From Gymnogyps californianus (Eukaryota > Chordata > Aves > Accipitriformes > Cathartidae), in assembly GCF_018139145.2 (NCBI RefSeq), contig NC_059478.1:29325001-29389000 (forward strand): a DNA stretch of 64,000 nt, in the 5' to 3' direction. A program made the position numbers and the translations under genes. Under the pieces are notes generated by a model. The model ran no database searches and had not been told where the DNA came from. It saw only the letters and a program-made list of their open reading frames with translations. This document shows positions 13,601 through 28,600 of this stretch, piece after piece. The first letter of the stretch is position 1. Every line of letters starts with the position of its first letter.

Positions 13601-16600
13601 TCTGCTTCTTCCAGTTATTCCTTCTGTTGTTACTCCTTTCTAGTCTTTCTGTGGGCCTAATAAAGGGGTACCTATAGCCTTTTGAGACTCATACAGAGAA
13701 CCTCCATTCACTTGGATTCCAGATGATTTTTTTGCACTTTCCCTTGTTTAATGTATTGATATCTTAATTTAGAATTTCTTTAAAGGTAATGTAAACTCAA
13801 ACCACTGTCTAGAACATGACATTCCCAAAGATTCATGAGGATGTTTTTTGCATTGTGCAGAAAATTTTAGTCTGAAAAACCATGCCTGCTTTAATAGTGT
13901 TGTGAGCCTGTCAATGTGGAGGTTGGCCTCAGCCTGTCAGTTTAGGAAATACTAAAAGTGAACAATCTGTTCAATATTGTGTGATCCATCTTTATATGTA
14001 TTTAACATAAAACAATCCCTTTCTCTTCCCCCATCTGCTACTCTCCCACCCCAAATTACTCTTTGGAGTTTTCTGAAGATTTGCTGACTCCCCCATTCTT
14101 TCTTTGAATGCATGTGGGGTTTTTTTGTGAGGGAGGAAGGAATCTTTCCTTTTTCTGCTTTTGTAAAGCAGCTCTTTTGGCAGATGACAGTGATACGATA
14201 GCTGAACAGATGGGCTTCTGCAGTCTGAAATTCTATCAAAGAGATTTTCTGTTTAGAGTGATTGTTGATTTGTAACTGTAGGTGTGAACATAAACAAACA
14301 TGTAATTTAAGCAATTTGGCTAAAATACTTCCTTTTTTCTTGAATGGATTTTTAAAAGCTTGTTCCTCACCTTTTTGCTCTTGATATACATGTTTCATAG
14401 GCCTGAAGTTTCATCTTCAAATTCTTTTGTTGATTGTCATAGTGTACTTAGGAAGGTGTGTTCATAGAGGAATCTATGTCATCTGTACTATGCTTAAGTC
14501 CTGCTTAACTTTTCTGGAATACACACTTAAACTTTCACACTTTAGTTTTTCTTCTACTTGTCCATATGTATTATCTACATGACAACAGAAGCATCTTCGG
14601 TGCTTACGCTCAGACCCTTTGTCTCAGCATTGCAATTAGAGTGTGTGCACTTTATGCAGCTTTGTGCTGAGATCACAGACAGTGGTGTGCTCTTCCTCCT
14701 CAGTTTCCTCCCATCAGTTAGGATGGAGGCAGGATTTAGCTGTCCTAGTCTGACCTTTTTAGCTTTACATCAGTTTTACCTATATTCTTTGGGGAGAATA
14801 TCTTGGTCATGTTCTTGGTGTCTGACTTACAGATTTTTTTATATAGCTGGTGAGGAGAATGATACTGTACAACTTGCAGTGATCTTCTGATTTTTTGCGT
14901 AGCAAAACGTGTACTTAAGGTGCCAGACATTTTTTATCTATTGGTATATTAAAAAAACCCCCACAACATTCTGGCAAAATGAATCTGGCCCATCATGTCA
15001 TGTCACTGGCACACCGCGTGATTACCAGATAATCTCTGAAAGTAATGGCTAGTCTTCTGGTTGTTGTTATGTCCTGGCACTAAAAGTATTCAGAGTTATA
15101 CTGGCTTGGGTACACTTTTTAGGTGGCTCTTTTATAGTGACCACAGAGCTGTCCTTGGAAAGCCTATGTGGAAGATACTCTTTTGGCGAAGTTAAATGGT
15201 ACATTTTTGGCAGCGGAGGGAAGAAAAAACAGTTTGGAGCTATTCTTTCCTGCTCTATAGCCTTGAATTACATATGGTTGATGCTATTCTTAAATAGGAC
15301 CTGTTCCTTCCACTCTGTCTTGTGGTACCTGTGGTAGTCCCAGCCATACATGCGCTGGTACCATTGGCCAGAAACCTCATATAGGGGCTATGAAGAATGT
15401 GTGTGAATAAGATTGATTCAGATCCCTCTGCCCCTAAGTCTGTACCAAAACAATTCTTATGTTTTGGCCAGCCTGATATATACCTGACCCCCTACTCTGC
15501 AGTTGCTGTATGATACTTGGCTGAATGAAATGAAGCACTTGTTGGAATTGACTCACAGGCGCTCGTACTACTGTTACTTGCTGTTTACTCTGACAGTAAG
15601 GGCAGAATTTACCCTTTAAATATGTGCACCTTCCAGTGATGTCTGTCTGTTTTGTGGAAGGGGGAAGGATAAAACAGATCCTGATGCTATGTTTCCTGGA
15701 GAAGAAGAGAAACTGAGTAAATCCATTGGTGATTTTTGAACTAAATGTTATAATTTGTTGGAGTTGGCAGAATGGTCTGGAATGGTTCTTTTTTCAGTGT
15801 TGTCTTCTCCTGGGTGAAATCGTGTTATTTACTAAGTGTTGAGGGGGGGTGAGGGGGTGGCAGGAATGCAGATGTGGATAGATTTGTAAATAACTAAGCA
15901 CAGATGGCCTTTAACTCTATAATTTATTTGCATTTCCTTCTAATAATTCATGAGGAATTAGAAGACAAAGCTAGCTGCTTTTGATATATCCTGATGACTT
16001 ACTGTTAATATTTACTTAGGAGCTGAAAATTAGATCATGCAGTGTGCCAGTGACATGACATGATGGGCCAAATTCATTCTGCTAGAATGATTTATATTTT
16101 TTTATAGACTGGTAGATAAAATCAGGTCAAGAGCTTCTTTTTGTAGAGTATCTATGAATTAGTATTCTTATACATGGAAAGTACTTATAAAATATTGCTC
16201 CCCACTCTTTAAAATATAAGTTGCAATGTAGTAGGAAACTGTTTACTATAATGATGCTGTAGCATAAAGCCACCTCCATTACAAAAATAAAAGATGCATA
16301 TTCTTATCCAGAAAATCACAGTTTTACAAATAATTACTGTTTTTTTCTGCAACTAAAAATTTATTGTTTTAAAGAACTGACTTGCATCCTATGACTAAAC
16401 AGAGAATCTTTCTGCTCTGTACTGTATTCAGTTTGCTTTTAATTTGTCAATGCTTTTTAAATTCCAGTGGTGTAGTGATAGAGTGTATGCTGCTGATGTC
16501 ACTGCTTGCCTTATCAGGATTTTGTTCTTTGTTTCACAGGGAGCTGTGATTGGTATAGACGATGAGGACGACAGCACCTTCACAATAACTGTTGATCAGA

Positions 16601-19600
16601 AAACCTTCCATTTTCAGGGTGAGCTGAAAGAAGAGATTGTTTTTCCTTATAATAGATTCCACTTGTATTTGATGGATGATTTTAAATGTTTGGCAACAGA
16701 ACAGCATGAATGAGCACACTGAGAACATTCTGGATCCAGGGGTGCTGCAGGTTAGGCAGGGATTTACATCTGCAGTGGATACATATGTGCTAGAAAGAGA
16801 CTGTAGCTGTGGCAGGATTTGGAGATTAAAAATGTAAAGAATAAATCACTCAAGGGGAGAAAGTAATGGGCTTCTGATTATGAGTTTCGCTTACAAAACG
16901 TTTCTGATCTTCATTATCAAGATACAATTATGCATTTCTGTATGAAGAGAATCAAGACTGGTCTGAAGGTTGCAATTTGTATCCAAATAGAACTTAATGC
17001 TCAATTATGAGGAGACTAGAGGCAACATTTGGCTTAAAGGTGGAGCTTTGCTTCAAGATTTACCAGCTTGCATTCATTTCATCTACATTTCTGTGTCTTG
17101 TCTGCCAGTCACCATTTCTCTGCTATTATCCTTTTATTCACATTTACTAACACCAATGCCATCTGCCACTGCTATGTTTCGTCATTGCATGCTATGGTTC
17201 ACCGGTAGAAAGGGTAAGGTACTATATAATTGTTATGTACTCCTTAAATTATTTTATCTGCAGCAGTAGGACAAAATACTGTGATAATATTGACTAGAGA
17301 ACTTCTTTTTTCTGAATGTTAAAATCCTAGGGAAGTGTGATGAAAATATTTTTCAACTAACATTTGTTAGTCCTTTTGCTTTTCCTCTAAAACGTAGTGA
17401 CTAAATCGTTTAATTGCTTTGCATAGAGCTGGAAACTGTAAATATCCAAAAGTCACATTTGCATTTAAGCAGTGATATTAATTTATATAAACTGGAATAA
17501 TTCTATAACCTATATTTACTGTACATATTTTTAAATCAGTGATTTGGAAATGGGAGTTTTTATTAATACTGCTGTGTTTGTGAGAATATTTCTAATGATA
17601 AATATTAATTGTACACCATATTGTCACTGGCATCTGTATTCCTTGTGCTACAGTTCTTCCTAAATGCTGCTGCTGTACTCTGGCTTTTCACTGCATTAAG
17701 CCTCATAAACATACCTTCATAATGCTGAGCTCACAGTAATACTTAAATCTACTGTTCCCAAGGATAACTGATAAAATGCAAGCTAATTGCTAATGCAGTA
17801 ATGGAATACCGTACTATGGCAGTCTTTCAGTACTAAGAAGCTAAATACTGCTGAATATTTGAGAACTTGATACAGGTAAATCTAGAAATCTCTCATCTTT
17901 AGTTACTAAGATATACCTTATTTAATACGTCTTATTTGCAGTGATTTCTTATATGCTATATTCTCTTTGGGGTAGTCAGATGTCTTAAAAGAAGACTGAT
18001 AGTATTTGATACCAGTAATGTTCTGCTCTAAGTAATATTGATGATTTTTGAACACCAGTTTTGTCACATAACATCTCATGCTTTAGAATCTCAATTTGTG
18101 TGCATTTCATATCAGGTCAGGATTCCTGTATGCTCCTTCAGTGCAGAACTAAGATCTTGTACACTATTTTCTGTATTATGCTTTTTCTATTAGCATATTA
18201 TGAAGATAACATCCCTGATATCCAGAAAATTGTAATGATACAAGCACAGTATTAATATATGTGGCTGTAATGCGAAAATGTAAAAAGACAGGTAAGATAT
18301 TAGTGCTGGGATATTTCAGTATAAAACAGCTCTGTGGAACTATATCTGTAGTTCTTACGGTCACTATAAATGTATTCTCACCTCATGCAACCCTTATATC
18401 ATATATAAATAAAATGTTTGTTCATTGTATTAAATTAATTCAGTATTACACAGGCTTTAATTTATGTCAAATATAGGTCACTATCAATCATGAATGGTGA
18501 ATGGGCAATAATGTAAATACTACAAAATGTATTCTGAGACTACATAGGATATGTAGAACAGATTCTGGAAATAATCCAAGAAAACATGCAGTATTCCTAA
18601 AAATTTCTTTCTAAGATTTTTTTATGCATGATCCAGATAGAGCTTTGTTCTGTGAGATAGTCATAGCTATAAATACATTCACCCTTTATAAAATAAGTCT
18701 TATACAAGAGAAGACTGCTGCAGAAATGGCAACTTTTTTAAAGATACAATCTCTTCCTTCCTTCTTACCGCCTTCCTCCATTCTCAAAGACAGCCAGGGA
18801 TCCAAACAACCTGGAGCCTAGTTGGGAAAACGACAGAACTTTAAAAATACCAAGATTTCAAAGATCTGCTGACCTGTGTCTAAGTTAGGGTCCCATCTGC
18901 AGTGGAACGGTTTCTCTTTCAGGCTCCAAAAGAAAAATGTTTTCATGTACTCAGATTTTAAGTACTGATTGGTGAAGACTTGAATCTTCTTTGGCCTCTG
19001 AAATTTTTCTGACAGGCAGTGATAGAATTTGAATTTGGGAAAGAAGGAAAAACTTCATACTGGATTAATTAATTATTTCTTAATGTCAGTTGCTCAAAAT
19101 TGCACATCTGTCTAACACTCTAGAGATGAAAGAAATGAGATGAAGAGCAAATAAGTCATTTAAAGATGTCTGATCAACTTCTCACAGTGATGTTGTTCCC
19201 ATGTGTTTGTGTATGTGTGTAACAATTTCTGAAGCGCGAAACCTCCAGCATCTCGCACTAAGATTTGACTGTCACTAGATCTTGGTAAATTCTGAGTCTT
19301 TCCAGTGTGCAGTTCATATTTTGTTGCTGCCTGTGACAGTCTCCCTCTATTCTGTTTGCAACTGTGCTTCCTCATGGCCATCCCTGTGTTGAACATCAGT
19401 AAAAGTTAAAAAGTTTTTATTACAAAGAAAATGTAGGCTTTGAATGATGTCTGCGTACGTATCAAATGGTATCCATGTACTTAGTACCTGGGTATAAAGG
19501 AAAGAAGTGAATTGAATAAATATGGGCAATAAAACAAATGGCATGTTTTGGTTTTACTGTCAGCTTAACTTTAGGTCTGCCAGAGTGCCCAGGAGACTTT

Positions 19601-22600
19601 TTCCCTTTATTTTATTGTTACGTATGGCTGTACTGATACCTGTTCACACTGGAGGGGGAAGGGAGGGGTAGGATGTCCACAGAAATTTTAAAATAGATTT
19701 TAAAATAATGTATTTCATCTCCCAGTTGGTCCTTGTTTGGTCATACTGTGTATCCAGTTTCATGGCTTGATTCTAAGGCTTCTGAATTAGGTAGATCTCA
19801 AAGCACTCCATTATGGGTTTGTTCAGATTAGATGCAGAAATCCATTCAACTTGCTGCAAGACATTTGGGATAATACTCTTAGTCTAATGTACCTTCCTGT
19901 CAAGAAGCTCTTTCCTGATAATATATTTTTTCTTGCTGTAATACATGTCCCTGTTCTAAATGTTCCATGACCTTCAAACACTGTGGGTTTTTTTTTCTTT
20001 TTTTTTTTTTTTTCTTTTAAGATCTTCATATCATCACCTAGCTGTAAGCTCTTTCCATTTGGAAAGTAAGTTCTTCTATCCTTCATATCACTTAGCTGCT
20101 CTTTCTGCTCACTAGGATGCTCGTGGCTTAAATTCAAGAGTGGGAACATGATGTTCAAGATAGTCCATCAAGGGTATTGTTACCTTCTTGATATTTGAAT
20201 TGGTGTCTAACCTGAAGCAATAATGGCTTTTATTTGGACTGAAATACTTCACTAAACACACACTGTGTGCAGAAACAAGATTTCAGATTTTTAAACTCCT
20301 ACCTGAAAACCCAGCTCTTATTTTTACAGCCTGCAGCACGGTTCCTTGGAAGACAAATCAGCCTGTTTTGTGTAGTAAAGGACCAAAAGATTGGAAGCAG
20401 TCCAGTGCATTGATCTGAGATGATTTTGCTTTAGCTTTTGTCTTTCCTTTCCTATTCCTGCCACAAAAGTATCTGAGAAATGAAGCATCAGTGTGGCTGT
20501 GCAACTTTTTCTCTTATTACATGAAAGCTGTCAGCTGGTAAAGGTAGATTTCTCCTTCTTCCCCATCCTGCCCCAGTTTCTAGCTTGATTTGTGACTGCC
20601 TACCATCCCAGCTGAGAAAAGAGGGAGATATGCACAGCAAGAGGTTGCCTTAATGTTATAAAAGCAGGGAATTTTTGTTAATGTGGGACACAGCTATTGC
20701 TAAGGATATACTGGGGTCCACAAAGGCCTTAGTTGCTGAGCAGTATCAGAATTTGAGATTTTAAGTATTTGTATTAAGTATCAAAATTAAGTATGATGGC
20801 TTTAGACCTGTATTTCACCACTACCCAGGGAAGTAGTCAATATTTATAGTCTTCTATAAAACCTTAGCATTGTCCACCAAATAGAAGACAGGAAGCTGAT
20901 TGCCCTTGTGGTATGAAGAGGCACTTTAGTCTATCAGATTACCCAATTTAAATAATGATTCATAAATTGCAGCCTTTTTCCCCAAAAGTTTTGAGACCTT
21001 TTTTAATTTGATATTGAAAAATGCCTAGAAAGAGATTCTGGTGTGAAATCTTGGTCTGTGCTGGTTTCCTCAATGATGTTTATAACTGCTGTGACCGCAT
21101 CATTTCTCCTAAGCTAACATTTTTCAGGGTCTTTTGGGGTTCTGGTGATGCTGAAACAGTGAATTCCTCTATGCTATGCTCAACAGTGTTTTTATATTGC
21201 AGAGGAGGATGAGCAACTATTTTAAAAGTAAAGCTTCCAGCCTCGTGTCTTCACGCATTTAGATCAGAGCTGAGCTACCTGTCCTCCTCCCTTTAACTGA
21301 CGAGATCTGTGCTGCACAAAGTTCTGGGCTGCATCTCGTCCTCTTCCGATCAGCAAAACTGCAAAAATTCCTCTGTGAACCAGACCTAGGTTTAGCTTTT
21401 GTAGTATGATTTTTCTGTCTTCCCCTCTCCTCCATCTACCTCCTTTTTGCTATTAATGTATTATACTAATATTTTGAGTAGTTGGAACTTGTGACCACAG
21501 CGCAGGGAAGGATGCGTGGTTGTGCTTTTACTGTTTCATGCAGTTCCTTCTTGCACCCGCAGCATGCTGTATTGTAATTGTCTATTTTCTAATCATACCA
21601 TGAGTATGCCATTTTTAATGGGGTATCTGCACTCAATTATATGGTCATATATAAACACCTCTTGGTTTTACATTTCTTGAGGTTGAAGTGGCAGGTTCAA
21701 AATATGTGTTAAACTTGAGAGTAACAAAGAAAATAATGCCTTGAAACAGTATCTGTGTGATGTGTCCAGTTCTTTTTTCCTTCCTCTGGAAGAAATAGTG
21801 TATTTATTGCTTGTTACTCTTGCCATCAATATGAATCTATTATCTCAACTGTGTATGTGATACATGGCAACTATTTTGGAGGGGGATAAATGGTCAGAAA
21901 AGGTCTCACTATAAGGAGGGGAGGGATACTGAGAAGTTCAACACTCTTTTCCTTCTGTTTTAACAGGAAATTCCAGGTAGCAATAAACTTGAGTTTGACC
22001 TGTTAAATTGAGAACTAATTTTTGTTCTTCTGTTTTGATTTTTTTTTTTTTTTTTAGTTCAAGCCAAAATATGGTTTCTACCTTAAACTAGTAGTTTCTG
22101 AGCTAGTTCAGTGTGATCTGCAATGGCTTTTAAATGCAAACATACCTTGAAAGCCATTTCCACCAAATATACTATACAAAGTATTATTTAGTGTTATTGT
22201 TATTAATATTTAAATTTTTACATTCTCTAGTGAAAATCCAGATACTTGCAGATTGTCCCACATTCAGAAATGTTTAATTACGAAATTACATGTGGTGTAT
22301 GAATTCCCAGAGAGAGCTAATAGCATCTTGATCGTGTATTTCCTTTGTCACACAAGTTTCCACCTGAAGATATGTTTATGGGCTGATTATAAAGCTTGCT
22401 AAAAAAGCCTTTGAGCTTAGGTAACAGTGAAACAGCAGTTTAGTTGGTTTCTCAAGATCACAGATTAATCTTACTAATACATTGTACACAGGAGACCATT
22501 TGATGGTTTTTCTTTGGATGAGATTAGACTTTCTCTTTCTGTCTTGTGACTACGCAGGAGTTTTCTGTAGGTACAGGGAGATCAGACTGGTCAAAAACCT

Positions 22601-25600
22601 GCAGAACAAAAGGAGGGTTGATTTATATGTGTGGGTGGAGAACGGCATCAGGAGGAAGATTAGTAGAAGGGAAAATAATGATTGTGACAACTCCAAAATT
22701 ATGATGCAGAGGAAATAAGGTACTGAGACTATGTTCAACCTACTGACAGATGTGGGAGCTGCATGTGTTAGAAGGGAGTTTGTAAGCAATGAAAATATAG
22801 TATTTTGGTAGGCTTGTATGAAACCCTGCTTCATCTTGCATGTTTTCCTATGGTTTGAAAGTGACTGTAGAAAGCCATTTATTTAGCCACAGAACAGCCC
22901 TTTGATGTGTGTCTTTTCCACCTTATTGGGCACTACTGATAAAATCTCTCTCCATTGAGACTGGTGGCAAAAATCCTATCGATCTCAATATAGTCAGAAT
23001 TTCACCTCTATCATCTGGTTATTTGTGTGTAAAGATACTACCTTATTTCTGCACTTGGCTGAGAAAATAAGGAATTTTGCATAAAAATCAGTGGAAGTTT
23101 TGTCAGAATGAAGGCTGCATAATTGATTCTATTGACTCTGTGGGTGTAATAGACTTTTTTTACTGAGTTCTGCCTGTAAGTAGGTCACAGTGAATGAAAA
23201 TAAAATATGCATTTCATTTTGTGACAGTATGGTGTATTTATAAGTAATCTAGTGATTTTTTTAACTAATTCTTGAGGTTTTTCTTTCATCCTAATGCCCA
23301 TGTAGATGCACACAGAAAAAAAAAAAAGGCACCAGTATGCTAATTCTGAGGTGATATGTTTTGTATATTCTGTCTTCCAAGTACTGCTGTGCATGACCTA
23401 GAAATGCTAGTGGTAAATGCTGTATTGTGGAGCAGAGTTGTTAAACTTGTTTATATCTAATCTTTAGATGATGCCAAGCTTAGGCTAGAAAAAGTAATCT
23501 GTTTTATGCTGTACTTTAACATTTGGTATACGTTATATAAACACATATAATCTCTTCACAACAAAGTAAATATTATAGGAACTCTAAATTACAAAATTTA
23601 TTCTCTTATTTGGGAAATTACCAGAGGCTGAGAGCATTTAATGTAGTTGCATTTCACTTGCCTTCTTATCCTCATAGAATAGAACTTTTTAAAATCCCTG
23701 CCCTATCTGACTTGGCAGTTTGGGAAATTCAGAGATAAAGGACTATTTTAGGAGTTGTAAAACATAATTTTTCTGAATTACAGAAATTCCTCAGTAGAAG
23801 CAATGATTTTCTTTAGTACTTCTTTCATTCTGTAATTTTGTCCTTGGTAAAATAATTGCTTTTCTTTCTTTGTACCTCCTCTAGGAAAGAGTTCAGAAAT
23901 TATTTTAGTATAAAATGGACGTTAAAATATCTTAGGAATAAGCTCAACCAGACAGATCACAAAAAATGCACGTCTTAAAAATATTATTATCATATTAAAT
24001 CTCACTGTAATGCAATTACATACGTTTCAAGTGTGCTTCTCTGAACTAGTCGTAAATAGGACTGTGGTTGTGTTAAGTACTCCATAGTTGTCTCAGACAT
24101 GCCTGAGGTGTCACAATAAATTACACAGGTACCTTTCGAAGTATGCGCTATAGACACAGTGGAGTGAAAGGTTAAGCATATGGGAACAAATTGTAATCTA
24201 GCTCATAAATACTAATTCTACTAGAAAAATGTAAAAATAGCTTAACTAACATAATCACGGTAAATTTGCAATGTTTCAGCCATTAATGATTCCAACCTCT
24301 TGCATACAGCAGTGAATATATAGCTCTGTGTGGATTTAGCTGGTTCCATGTGCAAATGTTCACTGTTAAATTGCAGTAAAAACTGAATTAATGATTCTGG
24401 CACTTAAAATAGAGAAAAGCACAGGGACAGTGTTCTCTCAGCTGCATACAGCATTGATATTTTTGTGGATAGTTGATGCCCTAGTACAATTTGAATTTCA
24501 GCTGACAAGGTAACTATCGCATTAACCCCTCAGACTAAGAACCACAATGAATATTCATGTAGTGTAGTGGGCTCCTCTATTTAATTTCTTTTTCTAATTA
24601 GTATAAAAAAATTTGAATCACTTATAAACAGCTGAAGTAACACCTTTACGTTTTTTAAGTGCCAGGTATTTCTCATATAGATGTCTCAGTGTTTCTTATT
24701 TGTCTTTTGTAATAGTGTTATTCTAGAGTCAGCCTAGGAAAAAGTAACTTGTTTCTCTCTCTTGCCCCCCGCCCTTCTTCTCTTTCTAGAAGTTTTGTAT
24801 CAGGAGGGACCAGATATCGTTCCTCCATTTTTATATGAGCACAGATACTAGTGAAATTCCTTGGACTAGATAATAATTGCTTTATCCCAAATACGTTGGC
24901 AGACAGAAATTCTGGAGTAGCTTTCCCATAGGAATTGGGAGGGGAATTAGCTTTAAAATGGAGCCTGATCAAATCATGAAAAAAGTTGGAGTGATTTCAG
25001 GGTACTTGAGACATAGGACTAATGAGCAAGGCATTCTTGTCCCCTCTCTGCTGAAGAAAGCCTCCAGCATTTGCTGATGCAGAGTGGATATTATGTAGTG
25101 TGCATCACAAACTTTTTAGCTGAAAAAATATTAGAGCTTTTTCTTTGGCCAAAGTTGCCCTCTTTAAATGAAAAACGGCTTGGATATCTAGCTTTTCCTA
25201 CAGATGGGTGGATAATGATCTCTGACCATTGTGTGTAGATTTTTCCCATAAATTGTTTCTGAGTGTGTTGGCTAATCTCTTTTTTGAATGTTCCCATTGA
25301 TTTTTTTTTCATCAGTGATCTTTTGGCAGCTGTTCAGTTCTAAATTGCTTTTACCATTAGGGAGCTTTTACTTGCACCTAATCTCACAGCAGCCATTTTG
25401 ATTAGATTTAATACAACTTTTCTCGCAGCTTGCTTTACTAAAAACTGCATCCTACTGTTTTCTCCGTGGTTTTCTTAAAAGAGTGTATGGAGGAGAGCCA
25501 GGAGGATCTGCTGTTGATGATAAATGGTCTGAAAGTTAAACCAGTGTCCTGAACAGAGAGTGCTCAAAAGGTTACAATGCTGTGTGTTTCCATGCAGTAA

Positions 25601-28600
25601 GCAGTCTTCTCATGGCAGTGTTCCTGAATTTATCGTGGCCGAGACTTTGTCTTAGTAGCAGGGTTGATGAGATTCATGTGTTCTACCTAAGGATTGATCA
25701 TGCTGTGGCGTAAGTTTGCAATGTCTAGCATATGAGGAAAAAATACAGCTTTTTTCCTTCTGCTGAACCCTGACAGAAAGAGCTATAAGAGGGCTATTGG
25801 AGGAATAGAAGCTTCAAAGGTTAGTTTATTTGTGAGCATGGGAACGTCAGTTCAGTTTTTGAACTGTACTGATTGGTTGGTTTCTAGGTCTTCCCTGTTG
25901 CTGTAAGCCTTCTCTGTTCTGTTAGTGGTTCATAGACAAGTCTTAATGTGATAACCTTTATTCATGGGCTACTGTATATTGAGATTAGTATTTAACTAAT
26001 ACAGTGACCTCTTTTTGCTGGCAGTATGGAAGATCATAGGAAGTCTGTTGCAATACAAGGATTAATTCACTGGTCTGCAGCTTAATTGTTCCTTTTTTAG
26101 TTTAAATAATTGTGGGCAAAAAAACTTGAACATGGGATTTTTATATCCCGTGAATTACTTAGTAGCTCCTCAGTGACTTGTACCCCAGTTCCCCAGTAAG
26201 ATGTTCTTTGGGACTGGGAGATGGTTGATTAAAAAATCACAGAAAAACAGAGAACAAGCCCAAGGAACCTTACACACATTGAAATATGTTGACCACCGCC
26301 ACTTTGAACACACCTTTGAAAAGGTGAAGCATTGATACATTTGAAGTACTGATAGATTAATGACACAGGTAACTTTATGTGTTTACTGTTCAGTGGTGAC
26401 TGATGTAAGAAACATAAGCTTGATTAATATGTCTGTCAGGACTAAGCAAAGGGGCCTGTGCTTGGTAAGCAGAACCAAAGAAGCTAATAAGCATTAAAAT
26501 TACTGTCAGAGGAAAGTATACCTGATTCTAATTGACTAACTCAGTAATTGAAATTAATGTTAAAGTGTAAGCTGTGTTGTCAAAAAAGAACAGGGTGTTT
26601 GTGTGTGCATGTGTGTACATAATGTGAAAAGAAAAATTATAATTTGCACATTGCAAAATATGTTTGGCTTAATGCAGTCATCTGGGCAGAGTTCATATGG
26701 TTTCTGTCCCTTCATCCTGTCTAGTTTCACTGCATTATAAACTTGTCCTCAGCACCTACTTCAGAATTTCAGTTAAAATATAGAGAACTAGTAGGAAGAA
26801 CCCCTGTAAGTTAGAAGTTCTTTCTAACGAGTTTTTGAGAGTATTACAGATGGCAAAATCCAGCGTTTTAATACTTGCTGCAGTTCCTGCAGAAAAGTTA
26901 TTTACCTGCTGTTCCAAGTAACATTTAATTACTTTAACTTCTTCCTACAGACTTCCTTTGTGCATATGAGAGCACTTTGGGTAGTAACTTTCCCTTATGT
27001 CTAGTTTTTATTTGTGCAGGTTAATGGTATCATTACCAGAATACCTGTGGCAATTGATCACACTTTACTATTTTAAAAGGACAATGAATAGAGATTGGCT
27101 TGTAGTATCTGGGAAAATACGTATTTTTTTTAAAAACAGCTAGATTTCAAACTAGGCTTTTAATTTTACCTTGCATGTAATGGAAGTTTTGCTCCACTAC
27201 TTTGAGGCCACCTCATCAGTTAGACTTGGAGTAAGTTTCTATATTAAAAAGACATTCTTACGTATTTCTCACAAACACATAGATTGTCAGTTCTTTCCTG
27301 ATGGTTTTGTTAATTTGACATAATTAGTCTATATATACTGAAGTAAACAATGCAGTATGTTTATCTTGATATTGATAGGGTTTTCTTTGGGGAAACTAGA
27401 AAAATGTACAGCTTCCTCCTCCTAAAGGCAGGGGAGCATAAGAGAGAGAATCTTCTGTGGATTTCTGATTCTCCTTCCCTCATCCCTTCCTCTGGCCAAT
27501 GAAATACCCTTTATAGGAATGAATGTGTGAAAAAGTAATAAATAATTTCCTAAAGGAGGGTTTATTTAACATATTTGGAAGACCTGTGGTGGTTTTGAGT
27601 ATGGATGGGTTTGAGCTGCAGAATTCCAAAGAATAAAAGCAATGGAAACATAAGGGTGAGAAAGGGAACATTGAAAACAAAGCATTTTGAGGCTGGAGAG
27701 TACATTTCAGTATAATAACTTACAGATACTTCCTCTGAACTCCGTAACAAATAAGTCAGATAGGAATCTTAGTTCTTTTATTCATAATAGGTGCTAGCTC
27801 ACTTAAGCTTTCCTTGCTTTTAACAGGCTTCCTGTTTCTTTTAAATACCTTCCACTTGAATGAGGAACTAGAAACAATTGTCAATAACTATTCTAAATCT
27901 GTATATGGGCCAGTTTGTTTACAGTCTATTTAATGACTGTGGATTTTTCTCTTCTGTCTTCACCTGGAGGCTACTGACTCTGCTCCTGTGGTTTTTAAAC
28001 ACTCTTAGAGCAGAGCAAGGAACTCTTTCAAACTAGCAGAGTAAAGGTGGCGTGTCTGTGCTGGGGATAGGGGGGAAGAAAAGCAGTATTGGGGGAAAAA
28101 CATTAAAAAAAAAAAAAGGTGATGATAGTCCCTCATCTGTTTTGATCTGTTCTTCATCGTCCTTCTTCATCTCCTCTTCTCTTCCTTTGCCCTCCCAGTC
28201 CTGAAAGCCATCCACTGCCTCCTTTAATCATGACTTAATATATTGCTTTCTTAACTGTCACCGTCCGCAACTGAGAAGCATAATCATCTTCTTTTGTCAT
28301 TACTTTCTGACTTGGATTCTTAATTAAAAATGTATGGTGGTCTGTTGCAGAAGTATGAAAATATTATTGTGTGTGTTGTCGTTAACATATGATACAGGTT
28401 CTATGCAGTTTTAGAGTAGGATTGTCTTGAGTTTAAAAAATGTTTATTGTATATTTCAGATTATTCTTTGTGCTTCGTTATTCACACTGGTGACGTGTAA
28501 AGAGTTGGTGTTTGTCCTGTCTTATGAATCCATACCTGAAAGGCTAACTTATTCAAAGTTGCTATGTCCACACTGAAGTAGAATTACTGGATAATTTATT

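Larger units (their letters stand above)
12630..16539 (+). other. OSBPL9: Intron 2
   Basis: GT-AG intron of 3.9 kb. It contains a short AT-rich direct repeat (12823-12880) and a pair of inverted arms near 14967 and 16034 that may be remains of a DNA transposon. No exon or RNA gene was recognised. Confidence 0.85.

Noticed and set aside
13952..14398. 148-codon open frame on the minus strand in intron 2
   Set aside because: Lys/Glu/Gln-rich reading of A/T-rich DNA, no domain, no exon-like borders.
22039..22120. T17 run followed by AG as a possible splice acceptor
   Set aside because: The sequence after it does not continue the PH-domain frame, and exons 3 and 4 already join seamlessly.
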